A DNA stretch of 64,000 nt. Source: Mycobacterium sp. ITM-2016-00317 (lineage in GTDB: Bacteria; Actinomycetota; Actinomycetes; Mycobacteriales; Mycobacteriaceae). Shown piece after piece: positions 28,147 through 35,802 of this stretch. The notes beneath the pieces are model-generated. The model made no database searches, had not been told where the DNA came from, and saw nothing but the letters and a program-made list of their open reading frames with translations. The DNA is taken from assembly GCF_002968295.1 (NCBI RefSeq), contig NZ_CP134399.1:2480001-2544000 (forward strand), written 5' to 3'. Numbering within the stretch: the first letter of the stretch is position 1; each line of letters opens with the position of its first letter. The translations under genes were made by a program, and so were the position numbers.

Positions 28147-28824
28147 GTGTTGATCACCGGATTCCCGGCCGGCGTGTTGGCGTGCAACTGCTACGTGCTG
28201 GCCCCGCGACAGGGCGCCGACGCCATCGTCGTCGACCCCGGTCAGCGGGCGATGGGTCCGCTGGCGCGGATTCTCGACGAGAACCGGCTCACCCCGGCTG
28301 CGGTGCTGCTCACCCACGGTCACATCGACCACATGTGGTCGGCGCAGAAGGTGTCCGACACCTACGGCTGCCCGACCTTCATCCATCCGGCCGACAGGCA
28401 CATGCTCAAAGATCCGATTGCCGGGCTCGGGCAGGGATTCCTGGCCGGGCTGGGCAGGCTGGCCCTGAGCCCGGTGTTCCGCGAACCCAGACAGGTGCTC
28501 GAACTGGACCGCGACGGCGACAAGATCGAGCTCGGCGCGATCACGGTGGCCGTCGACCACACCCCGGGCCACACCATGGGTTCGGTGGTGTTCCGCGTCG
28601 AGGAGGGCCCGGACCGCATGGTGTTCACCGGGGACACCCTGTTGCGCGCGACGGTCGGGCGCACCGACCTGCCCGGTGGTAGCGGACGGGACCTGATGGA
28701 ATCTCTCGTGACGAAGCTGTTGGTGCTCGACGACGACACCCTGGTGCTACCGGGGCACGGCGAGCGCAGCACCATCGGCGTCGAACGCCACACCAACCCC
28801 TTTCTCGAAGGTTTGACTCCGTGA
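28147..28824 (+). CDS. Metallo-beta-lactamase-fold hydrolase, glyoxalase II-like
   Basis: This 225-residue MBL-fold protein has the metal-binding THGHIDH motif at residues 56-62 (His57, His59, Asp61, His62), a third His in [11 protein letters not shown], Asp in FTGDTLL, and a final His in VLPGHGE. The set fits the glyoxalase II/persulfide dioxygenase-like subgroup. The substrate may be a glutathione or mycothiol thioester, but this is not shown. GTG 28147 is the likely start, with TTG 28150 the only close alternative. The stop overlaps the hisS start (GTGA), so the two genes are coupled, as with Rv2581c-hisS. Confidence 0.85.
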   Translation: MLITGFPAGVLACNCYVLAPRQGADAIVVDPGQRAMGPLARILDENRLTPAAVLLTHGHIDHMWSAQKVSDTYGCPTFIHPADRHMLKDPIAGLGQGFLAGLGRLALSPVFREPRQVLELDRDGDKIELGAITVAVDHTPGHTMGSVVFRVEEGPDRMVFTGDTLLRATVGRTDLPGGSGRDLMESLVTKLLVLDDDTLVLPGHGERSTIGVERHTNPFLEGLTP

Positions 28825-30083
28825 CTGACTCGTTCAAGGCGCCCAAGGGCGTCCCCGACTATTTCCCGCCCGACTCGGCGGAGTTCGTCGCCGTGCGCGG
28901 CGGACTGCTGACCGCGGCGCGGCGGGCCGGCTACGGCGACATCGAGTTGCCGATCTTCGAGGACACCGCGCTGTTCGCGCGCGGGGTGGGGGAGTCCACC
29001 GACGTGGTCTCCAAGGAGATGTACACGTTCGCCGATCGCGGCGACCGGTCGGTGACGCTGCGTCCCGAAGGCACCGCGGGCGTGATGCGGGCGGTCATCG
29101 AGCACGGCCTGGACCGCGGGCAGCTACCGGTCAAGCTGTGCTACTCGGGACCGTTCTTCCGGTACGAACGGCCCCAGGCCGGCCGGTACCGGCAGCTGCA
29201 GCAGGTCGGGGTGGAGGCGATCGGCGTCGACGATCCCGCACTCGACGCCGAGGTGATCGCGGTCGCCGACGCCGGGTTCCGCTCGCTGGGCCTGGACGGT
29301 TTCCGGTTGGAGATCACCTCGCTGGGCGACGACAGCTGCCGGCCGCAGTACCGGGAACTGTTGCAGGAGTTCCTGTTCAAGCTCGACCTCGACGAGGAGA
29401 CCCGGCGCCGCGCCGAGATCAACCCGCTGCGGGTGCTCGACGACAAGCGCCCGCACATGAAGGAGATGACCGCCGACGCGCCGGTGATGCTCGATCACCT
29501 CTCGGATGCGGCCAAGCAGCATTTCGACACGGTGCTGGCGCACCTGGACGCGTTGTCGGTGCCGTACGTGATCAACCCGCGGATGGTGCGCGGGCTGGAC
29601 TACTACACCAAGACGACGTTCGAGTTCGTGCACGACGGGCTCGGCGCGCAGTCCGGCATCGGCGGCGGCGGTCGCTACGACGGGCTGATGTCACAACTGG
29701 GCGGGCGCGATCTGTCCGGCATCGGGTTCGGGCTCGGCGTGGACCGGACTCTGCTGGCGTTGCGGGCCGAGGGCAAGACCGCCGGGGAGACCGCGCGGGT
29801 CGACGTGTACGCGGTGCCGCTGGGCGCCGACGCGAAGGTGCGGCTGGCGGTGCTGGCCGCGCAGCTGCGGGCGGCCGGTGTGCGCGTGGATGTCGCCTAC
29901 GGCGACCGCAGCCTCAAGGGCGCGATGAAGGGCGCCGACCGGTCCGGTGCGTCGATCGCGCTGGTGGCAGGCGATCGGGACCTGGAGGCCGGCACCGTCG
30001 GGGTGAAGAGCCTGGCCACCGGCGAACAGGTCGACATCGCCGTCGATCAGGTTGTCGCCGAGGTCGTTTCGCGCCTGTCCTGA
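28821..30083 (+). CDS. hisS: Histidyl-tRNA synthetase
   Basis: This 420-residue class-II synthetase charges tRNA-His. Motif 2 region ([20 protein letters not shown]), the HisRS signature [13 protein letters not shown], motif 3 ([13 protein letters not shown] and [12 protein letters not shown]) and a C-terminal anticodon-binding domain ([36 protein letters not shown]) are all present in order. GTG 28821 overlaps the previous TGA by four bases. The gene converges on the urt operon across a 243-base region filled with inverted repeats. Confidence 0.97.
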   Translation: MTDSFKAPKGVPDYFPPDSAEFVAVRGGLLTAARRAGYGDIELPIFEDTALFARGVGESTDVVSKEMYTFADRGDRSVTLRPEGTAGVMRAVIEHGLDRGQLPVKLCYSGPFFRYERPQAGRYRQLQQVGVEAIGVDDPALDAEVIAVADAGFRSLGLDGFRLEITSLGDDSCRPQYRELLQEFLFKLDLDEETRRRAEINPLRVLDDKRPHMKEMTADAPVMLDHLSDAAKQHFDTVLAHLDALSVPYVINPRMVRGLDYYTKTTFEFVHDGLGAQSGIGGGGRYDGLMSQLGGRDLSGIGFGLGVDRTLLALRAEGKTAGETARVDVYAVPLGADAKVRLAVLAAQLRAAGVRVDVAYGDRSLKGAMKGADRSGASIALVAGDRDLEAGTVGVKSLATGEQVDIAVDQVVAEVVSRLS

Positions 30084-30102
30084 CGTTCCTGGCGTTCCTG
30101 GC

Positions 30103-30294
30103 GCGAGCGTGCGTGTTTGCGGCCGACACGCCGCAGAAAAGGCCGAGAAAGCGCACGGTCGCGGCCACGCTCGGCCGGTGTGACGCTGACGATCGGCACC
30201 TGACGTCGCCGGCCGAAGGTGCGCCAAATGCTCAGCGAGCGTGCGTATTTGTCGGGCTTCTTCCGGCGTGTCCGCCGCAGACACGCACGCTCGC
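30103..30294. repeat. Three-copy palindromic intergenic repeat between hisS and urtE
   Basis: A 31-base unit beginning GCGAGCGTGCGTGTTTGCGG lies at 30103-30133. Its inverted copy at 30264-30294 matches at 29 of 31 positions. A partial direct copy (GCGAGCGTGCGTATTTGTCG) begins at 30235 and can fold with the inverted copy into a stem interrupted by a few mismatches. The block sits between convergent genes, where a two-way terminator is expected. The structure suggests a dispersed mycobacterial intergenic repeat, but other copies can only be found genome-wide. Confidence 0.7.
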
Positions 30295-30326
30295 GGGAAA
30301 AAGGGAAGGGAAGAAGGGGGAGGGGG
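30295..30326 (+). other. Polypurine tract with G-quadruplex-forming pattern
   Basis: All 32 bases are purines, with five G-runs of 3, 3, 3, 5 and 5 separated by loops of 5, 2, 5 and 1 bases. This meets the usual G3-N1-7 rule for a G-quadruplex on the plus strand. It abuts the stop codon of urtE (minus strand) at 30327-30329 and follows the palindromic repeat block. Formation in vivo is not shown. Confidence 0.6.
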
Positions 30327-31019
30327 CTAAATGGCCATCGCGGCGCGGACGTCGGCCTCCGATGCCGAGCCGCCGGTGCCACTGGTGGTGACGCGCCCGG
30401 CCTCCAGGATGTAGTAGCACTGCGACGATTCCAGCGCGAAGCCGATGTGCTGTTCGACGAGCAGCACCCCGAGGTCGCCGCGGGCGGTCAGCGCGGTGAT
30501 CGCCTCTTCGATCTCGTGCACCACCGACGGCTGGATGCCCTCGGTCGGCTCGTCGAGGATCAGGCACTTCGGCGTGGTGATCAGCGCGCGGGCGATCGCG
30601 AGTTGCTGACGCTGTCCGCCCGAGAGCAGGCCGGCGCGACGGCCCAGCAGCTCCTTGAGTGCCGGGAACAGGTCGAGCTGCTCGTCGATCAGCGCCTTGC
30701 CGTTCTTGCGGCCGTCGGCAACCACCTGCAGGTTCTCCGCGGTGGTCAACTGCCCGAACGACTGCTGGCCCTGCGGCACGTAGGCCAGTCCGCGCGCCAC
30801 CCGTGCGCTCGGTCGCAGCTTGGTGATGTCCTCGCCGTCGAAGAGCACCTTGCCCGCGGTGCATTTCAGCAGCCCGACCGCGGCCCGCAACAGCGTGGTC
30901 TTCCCTGCGCCGTTGTGTCCCATCACCGCAGCGACACCGTCGGTCGGCACTTCGAGGCTGACCCCGTGGATGACCTGGCTGCGGCCGTAGCCGGTGCGGA
31001 CGTCGACCATTTGCAGCAT
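30327..31019 (-). CDS. urtE: Urea ABC transporter ATP-binding protein UrtE
   Basis: This 230-residue ABC ATPase of the branched-chain amino acid/urea (LivF-like) class has Walker A GHNGAGKTTLLRA, the LSGGQRQQLAIARAL signature and Walker B CLILDEPTEGIQPSVV; the EGIQPS version is typical of UrtE. It would power import of urea or short amides with UrtD. ATG 31019 overlaps the urtD stop (TGATG), so it is translationally coupled. It is the last gene of the operon and ends against a purine tract and inverted repeats. Confidence 0.92.
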   Translation of the reverse strand: MLQMVDVRTGYGRSQVIHGVSLEVPTDGVAAVMGHNGAGKTTLLRAAVGLLKCTAGKVLFDGEDITKLRPSARVARGLAYVPQGQQSFGQLTTAENLQVVADGRKNGKALIDEQLDLFPALKELLGRRAGLLSGGQRQQLAIARALITTPKCLILDEPTEGIQPSVVHEIEEAITALTARGDLGVLLVEQHIGFALESSQCYYILEAGRVTTSGTGGSASEADVRAAMAI

Positions 31020-31852
31020 CAGGAGTTCCCCTCGACGAGCTCGATTCCGTCGGCGCCTGCCGCGGCGGTCCCCAGATAGACCTCCTGGACCTTCGGATTT
31101 GCCTGCACCTCGGCGACCGATCCCTCGGCGATCACCTGTCCGCGCGCGAGCACGGTCACCGATGTCGCGAATGCCCGCATGAAGTCCATGTCGTGCTCGA
31201 CGACCACCACGGTGCGTTCGGCGCCGATGCGGCGCAACAGGTTTCCGGTCTCTTCGCGCTCCTCGGTGCTCATGCCCGCCACGGGTTCGTCGAGCAGCAG
31301 CACGTCGGCGTTCTGCACCAGCAGCATGCCGATCTCCAGCCACTGCTTCTGGCCGTGGGCGAGCACGCCGGCGGGCTGGTCGGCCAGATGGCTCAGCCCG
31401 ATGGTGTGCAGGGCCTGTTCGATCGCCGGGAGGATCCCGCGCCTGCGGCGCAGCAGCGTCCACACCGACCGGCCCGCGCCGGCGGCGATGTCGAGGTTCT
31501 GCAGCACTGTCAGTTCCTCGAACACGCTCGCGGTCTGGAACGTGCGGCCGACGCCCTGGCGGGCGATCTTGTGCACCTTCTTGCCGAGGAGTTCGACGCC
31601 GGACTTGTTCACCGAGCCGGTGGCGGGCACCAGGCCGGTGATGGCGTCGATCACCGTGGTCTTGCCCGCGCCGTTGGGGCCGATCAGGAATCGCAGGTCG
31701 CCCTGGAACAACGTCAGATCGACATCGCTGACGGCTTTGAATCCATCGAAATCCACTGTCAGACCGCGGACTTCGAGGTACTGGGCACCCATGCCGGCGT
31801 TGCCGCCGACGGCGGGTTCCCTGCCCGCGGCACTCGCCCGGATCTCGGTCAT
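31019..31852 (-). CDS. urtD: Urea ABC transporter ATP-binding protein UrtD
   Basis: This 277-residue ABC ATPase of the LivG class has Walker A IGPNGAGKTTVIDAITGL, Q-loop region GVGRTFQTASVFEELTVL, the variant signature LAHGQKQWLEIGMLL and Walker B VLLLDEPVAGMST. The HGQKQWLEIGM signature is characteristic of UrtD rather than LivG. About 20 extra N-terminal residues precede the domain. ATG 31852 overlaps the urtC stop by ATGA. Confidence 0.92.
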   Translation of the reverse strand: MTEIRASAAGREPAVGGNAGMGAQYLEVRGLTVDFDGFKAVSDVDLTLFQGDLRFLIGPNGAGKTTVIDAITGLVPATGSVNKSGVELLGKKVHKIARQGVGRTFQTASVFEELTVLQNLDIAAGAGRSVWTLLRRRRGILPAIEQALHTIGLSHLADQPAGVLAHGQKQWLEIGMLLVQNADVLLLDEPVAGMSTEEREETGNLLRRIGAERTVVVVEHDMDFMRAFATSVTVLARGQVIAEGSVAEVQANPKVQEVYLGTAAAGADGIELVEGNS

Positions 31853-32955
31853 GAACCCGCACCCACCTTCTCTGCGTCGGGATCGACGGTCTTGTCCGCC
31901 TCCGGTTCGGTCTTGGCGCGGCGACGGCGCTTGAGCAGCACCCCGAGCCCGGCCAGACCGGCGGGGAAGAATCCGACGACGATGATGAACAGCAGGCCCT
32001 GGGCGTACGTCCACTCCGACGGGAAGCGTTCGGAGAACAGCGTCTGCGCCCACGCCACGCCGATCGCGCCCAGCACCGGGCCCAGCAGGGTGGTCCGGCC
32101 GCCGATCGCGACGCCGATCAGGAACGCGATGGACGGCAGGATGCCGACCTGCGACGGCGCGATGAAGCCGACGATCGGTGCGAACAGGGCGCCGGCGATG
32201 CTGGCGAACAACGCGGCCACGGTGTAGGCCACCACTTTGATGTTGGCCGGGTCGTAGCCCAGGAATCGCACCCGCTCCTCACCGTCACGCACGGCGACCA
32301 GCAGTTCGCCGTAGCGGCTCTGCATGAGTTGGCGCACCACGGCGACCACGATCAGCAGCACCGCCGCGGCGATGAAGTACAGCATCCGCCGGTTCACCGG
32401 GTCGCTGAGCGTGAAGCCGAAGAACGTGCGGAACCTGTTGAGGCCGTTGGATCCGCCCAGGCTGGTCTGGCCGACCAGCAGAATGGCCAGCGCGGCGGCC
32501 AGCGCCTGGGACAGGATCGCGAAGTAGGCGCCCTTGACCTTGCGCTTGAAGACGCCGAGCCCCAGCGCCGCGGCGATCGCCGCGGGAACCACGACGATCG
32601 CGACCAACGTCACCACCGGCGACGCGAAAGGCGCCCAGTAGGCGGGCAATTCGCGCACACCCTGGATCTGCATGAAGTCGGGCACCGCATCGCCGGCCAG
32701 TTGCGCGTCGGCGATCTTCAGATGCATCGCCATCATGTAGCCGCCGAGCCCGAAGAACACGCCCTGGCCCAGCACCAGCATTCCGCCGCGGCCCCAGGCC
32801 AGGCCGATGCCGACGGCCACGATCGCAAAGCACAGGAACTTGCCGAGCAGGCTGAGCCGGAAGTCCGACAGCACCGCCGGTGCGATGACGAACAGCACCA
32901 GCGCGGCGACCCCGAACCCGGCCCAGGTCTGCCAGCGTCCCAGATAGGCCCTCAC
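31849..32955 (-). CDS. urtC: Urea ABC transporter permease UrtC
   Basis: This 368-residue permease of the LivM class has about nine hydrophobic helices and the loop contacting the ATPases around QSRYGELLVAVRDGEERVRFLGYDPANIK, an EAA-like segment typical of UrtC. The C-terminal tail is charged and basic. Start GTG 32955 overlaps the urtB stop by GTGA. With UrtB it forms the transmembrane channel. Confidence 0.92.
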   Translation of the reverse strand: MRAYLGRWQTWAGFGVAALVLFVIAPAVLSDFRLSLLGKFLCFAIVAVGIGLAWGRGGMLVLGQGVFFGLGGYMMAMHLKIADAQLAGDAVPDFMQIQGVRELPAYWAPFASPVVTLVAIVVVPAAIAAALGLGVFKRKVKGAYFAILSQALAAALAILLVGQTSLGGSNGLNRFRTFFGFTLSDPVNRRMLYFIAAAVLLIVVAVVRQLMQSRYGELLVAVRDGEERVRFLGYDPANIKVVAYTVAALFASIAGALFAPIVGFIAPSQVGILPSIAFLIGVAIGGRTTLLGPVLGAIGVAWAQTLFSERFPSEWTYAQGLLFIIVVGFFPAGLAGLGVLLKRRRRAKTEPEADKTVDPDAEKVGAGS

Positions 32956-33836
32956 ACGAGACTCCTTGTCCTGACGGTGAACAGACCTTGCGGACGGGCC
33001 TGCAGGAAGATCACGATGATCACGAACACGATCACCTTGGCCAGCGACGCGGTGGTGTTGTACTCGATGAACGAGTTCAGGAACCCGAGGGTGAACGCCG
33101 CGATCACCGTGCCCTTGATCTGGCCGAGTCCGCCGACCACGACCACCAGGAACGCGTCGATCAGGTAGCTCTGCCCGATGGTCGGGCTGGTGGAGCCGAT
33201 CAGCGTCAGCGCCACCCCGGCCACCGCGGCCAGACCGGACCCGATGAAGAACGTGGTGATGTCGGTCTTGCGTGACGAGATGCCGCTGGTTTCAGCGAGA
33301 TCGCGGTTCTGCACCACCGCCCTGATGCGCCGGCCCATCGGGCTGACCTTGAGCACCGCGGCCAGCACCGCGACACACACCACGGCCAGCACCAGGATGA
33401 AGATGCGGGTCTTGGGGACCACCGCGCCGAAGATCTCCATGCCGCCGGACAGCCACTCCGGGGCCACCACGTTGACCGCGGGGGCGCCGAAGATGTCCCG
33501 GGCGACCTGCTGCAGGATCAGGCCGACGCCGAAGGTGACCAGCAGCGTGTCCAGCGGCCGGTGGTACATCCGCTGGATCAGCGTCACCTCCAGCAGGGCG
33601 CCCATCGCGCCGCCGACGAAGAAACCGATCACCAGCGACAGGATCAGGGAGACCCCGGCGCTGGAGATGAGCTGCTGCACCACGTAGGCGGTGTAGCAGC
33701 CGGCCATGATGAACTCGCCGTGCGCCATGTTGATGACGCCCATCTGGCCGAAGGTCAGCGCGAGGCCCAGTGCGGCCAGCAACAGGATTGAGCCGAGGCT
33801 CAATCCTGTTGCCAGTTGTCCGATTACGGCATCCAT
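32952..33836 (-). CDS. urtB: Urea ABC transporter permease UrtB
   Basis: This 294-residue permease of the LivH class shows eight or so hydrophobic helices and the motifs LGLALTFGQMGVINMAHGEF near residue 25 and GRRIRAVVQNRDLAETSGI in the ATPase-facing loop. Its 5' coding sequence contains a perfect 34-base inverted repeat (33779-33812) beginning about 25 bases downstream of the start codon. ATG 33836 lies seven bases after the urtA stop. Confidence 0.92.
   Translation of the reverse strand: MDAVIGQLATGLSLGSILLLAALGLALTFGQMGVINMAHGEFIMAGCYTAYVVQQLISSAGVSLILSLVIGFFVGGAMGALLEVTLIQRMYHRPLDTLLVTFGVGLILQQVARDIFGAPAVNVVAPEWLSGGMEIFGAVVPKTRIFILVLAVVCVAVLAAVLKVSPMGRRIRAVVQNRDLAETSGISSRKTDITTFFIGSGLAAVAGVALTLIGSTSPTIGQSYLIDAFLVVVVGGLGQIKGTVIAAFTLGFLNSFIEYNTTASLAKVIVFVIIVIFLQARPQGLFTVRTRSLV
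33779..33812. repeat. Perfect 16-bp inverted repeat inside the start of urtB
   Basis: GCAACAGGATTGAGCC (33779-33794) and GGCTCAATCCTGTTGC (33797-33812) are exact reverse complements separated by two bases. In the minus-strand mRNA this would fold into a very stable hairpin spanning codons about 9-19 of urtB (A-T-G-L-S-L-G-S-I-L-L). It is much longer than expected by chance in coding DNA. It may slow ribosomes, act as a processing or attenuation site between urtA and urtB, or bind a protein. Confidence 0.9.
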
Positions 33837-33843
33837 AGGTGGA

Positions 33844-35109
33844 TCAGCCGGACAGTCCGGCGGCCCACGGGTAGGACTTGAGGAACGGGTCGGGCTCGAT
33901 CGGGGCCGGCGACTCCCACACCGTGTAGATCAGACCGTCGGGCCGGATCTCACCGATGCGGGCGGTCTTGGTGATGTGGTGGTTCTCGCCGTCGATGGTG
34001 ACCAGGCCCTCGGGTGCGTCGAAGGTCACTCCGTCGGCGTTGTCCTGGATCGCCTTGACGTCGAAGGACTGCGCCTTCTCGACGGTGTTCTTCCACAGGT
34101 AGACCGACGCGTAGGCGGCCTCCATCGGGTCCGAGGTGGGCTTGTCGGCGCCGAACTTGGCCTTGTACGCCTCGACGAACGCGTTGTTGGCCGGGGTGTC
34201 GATGGTCTGGTAGTAGTCCCACGCGGTGAGCTGGCCGGTGATGTTCTGCACACCGATGCCGCCGACCTCTTCCTCGGCGATCGACACCGAGACCACCGGC
34301 ATGTCCTGCGGGGTGAGGCCGACGTTCTTGTACTCACGGAAGAACGCGACGTTGGAGTCGCCGTTGAGCGTGTTGAACACCGCGTCGGCGCCCGCGGAGC
34401 GCACCTTGTTGATGATCGTGGAGAAGTCGGTCGAGCCCAGCGGGGTGTAGTCCTCGCCCTTGATCTCGATGCCGTTGGCCTCCGCGTAGGCCTTGATGAT
34501 CCGGTTGGCGGTCTGCGGGAAGACGTAGTCGCTGCCGACGAGGTAGAGCGACTTGACGCCCTTCTCCTTGAGGTAGTCGAGAGCGGGCACGATCTGCTGA
34601 TTCGTGGTCGCGCCGGTGTAGAAGATGTTGGGGGAGGACTCCAGGCCCTCGTACTGGACGGGGTAGTAGAGCAGCGAGTTCGCGCTCTCGAACACCGGCA
34701 GCATGGCCTTGCGGCTCGACGAGGTCCAGCCACCGAACACCGCCGCGACGCAGTCGCTGCTGATCAGCTTCTCGGCCTTCTCGGCGAACACGGTCGGCTC
34801 GGACGCGCCGTCCTCGCCGACCAGCTGGATCTGCTTGCCCAGCACACCGCCGGAGGCGTTGATCTGTTCGACGGCCAGATCGATCGCGTTGCGGACGGTG
34901 ACCTCCGAGATCGCCATGGTGCCCGACAGCGAGTTCAAGGCGCCGACCTTGATGCTCGAACCGGACGTGTCCACGCACGACTCCGCATTTGCTGAGTCGG
35001 TGTCGGTCGCCTTGCTGCCGCAACCGGCCAGCAGCATGCTCGCGACTGCCACGACGCTTCCTGCAGTCAGCGCGGATCGTCTCACACGGTGGCGTCGGAG
35101 TGGGTTCAT
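33844..35109 (-). CDS. urtA: Urea/short-amide ABC transporter substrate-binding lipoprotein UrtA
   Basis: This 421-residue protein has a lipoprotein signal peptide ([13 protein letters not shown]) and a periplasmic-binding fold of the UrtA/FmdD class: [59 protein letters not shown], and the C-terminal [11 protein letters not shown] and [12 protein letters not shown]. It captures urea or amides for UrtBCDE. ATG 35109 gives a normal signal peptide; the longer frame to 35205 is not supported. It is the first gene of the operon. Nitrogen control (GlnR) is likely from family knowledge, but I could not identify a convincing GlnR site. Confidence 0.93.
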   Translation of the reverse strand: MNPLRRHRVRRSALTAGSVVAVASMLLAGCGSKATDTDSANAESCVDTSGSSIKVGALNSLSGTMAISEVTVRNAIDLAVEQINASGGVLGKQIQLVGEDGASEPTVFAEKAEKLISSDCVAAVFGGWTSSSRKAMLPVFESANSLLYYPVQYEGLESSPNIFYTGATTNQQIVPALDYLKEKGVKSLYLVGSDYVFPQTANRIIKAYAEANGIEIKGEDYTPLGSTDFSTIINKVRSAGADAVFNTLNGDSNVAFFREYKNVGLTPQDMPVVSVSIAEEEVGGIGVQNITGQLTAWDYYQTIDTPANNAFVEAYKAKFGADKPTSDPMEAAYASVYLWKNTVEKAQSFDVKAIQDNADGVTFDAPEGLVTIDGENHHITKTARIGEIRPDGLIYTVWESPAPIEPDPFLKSYPWAAGLSG

Positions 35110-35267
35110 GAACGGCCTTTCTGGCAGTCGGCAGCGTTCATCCGCAGATGAGGCGCCGAGGTGGTGTACTTCAGAACGCTTCAGAAACCGAAGTGGTGAC
35201 ACCATCCCGGTGTCGAATCCGGACGTTAGAGCGCCCGTGTTTCTTCTAAATGTCTGCGTGTGACGGG

Positions 35268-35279
35268 CAGGTTAACCTG
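35268..35279. promoter_or_regulatory. 12-bp perfect palindrome between urtA and an MmpS-like gene
   Basis: CAGGTTAACCTG is a perfect palindrome lying about 160 bases upstream of urtA and 97 bases upstream of the divergent secreted-protein gene. A dyad in a divergent promoter region may be an operator. No regulator gene is adjacent to it. Confidence 0.4.
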
Positions 35280-35375
35280 TCGGCACCCACTGTCTCTGGT
35301 TTGCCATCGCTACGCGCCCGGGTCACAAGACTGCCGCCGGGTAACGATCCGGTACCGTCCGGCGATGTGACCAAC

Positions 35376-35801
35376 ATGCGAACAGCAACAACCAAGCTAG
35401 GAGCGGCGGTCGGCGCGGCAGCACTGGTGGCCGCCACAGGATTGGTCGGCGCGGCGACCGCGAGCGCCCAGGAAGGGCACCAGGTCCGTTACACGCTCAC
35501 CTCGGCCGGCGCCTACGAGTTCGACCTGTTCTATCTGACGGCGCAGCCGCCGAGCATGCAGGCGTTCAACGCCGACGCGTATGCGTTCGCCAAGCGGGAG
35601 AAGGTCAACCTCGCCCCAGGTGTGCCGTGGGTCTTCGAGACCACGCTGGCCGACCCGAACTGGGCGATCCTGCAGGTGAGCAGCACCACCCGCGGCGGGC
35701 AGGCCGCCCCGAACGCGCACTGCGACATCGCCGTCGACGGTCAGGTGCTCACCCAGCACGACGACCCCTACAACGTGCGGTGCCAGCTCGGTCAGTGGTG
35801 A
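35376..35801 (+). CDS. Secreted MmpS-like beta-sandwich protein
   Basis: This 141-residue protein starts with a Sec signal peptide (LGAAVGAAALVAATGL, cleavage after TASA). The mature part (VRYTLTSAGAYEFDLFYL, PWVFETTLADPNWAILQVSS, then HCDIAVDGQVL) resembles the soluble domain of mycobacterial MmpS proteins, which have a Cys pair near the C-terminus; Cys residues are seen in the HCDI and VRCQL segments. There is no MmpL gene next to it and no membrane anchor is kept, so it is a free secreted relative. ATG 35376 is preferred over GTG 35367. It ends one base before the convergent helR gene. Confidence 0.62.
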   Translation: MRTATTKLGAAVGAAALVAATGLVGAATASAQEGHQVRYTLTSAGAYEFDLFYLTAQPPSMQAFNADAYAFAKREKVNLAPGVPWVFETTLADPNWAILQVSSTTRGGQAAPNAHCDIAVDGQVLTQHDDPYNVRCQLGQW

Positions 35802-35802
35802 G

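Noticed and set aside
30084..30102. Repeated GTTCCTGGC (TGACGTTCCTGGCGTTCCTG) just after hisS
   Set aside because: The two GTTCCTGGC copies are only nine bases long and overlap the edge of the larger repeat block; too little to call a separate feature.
35160..35245. Possible GlnR binding site upstream of urtA
   Set aside because: GTCAC and GAAAC half-sites can be found on the minus strand, but their spacing (16 bases) does not fit the GTnAC-N6-GAAAC pattern.
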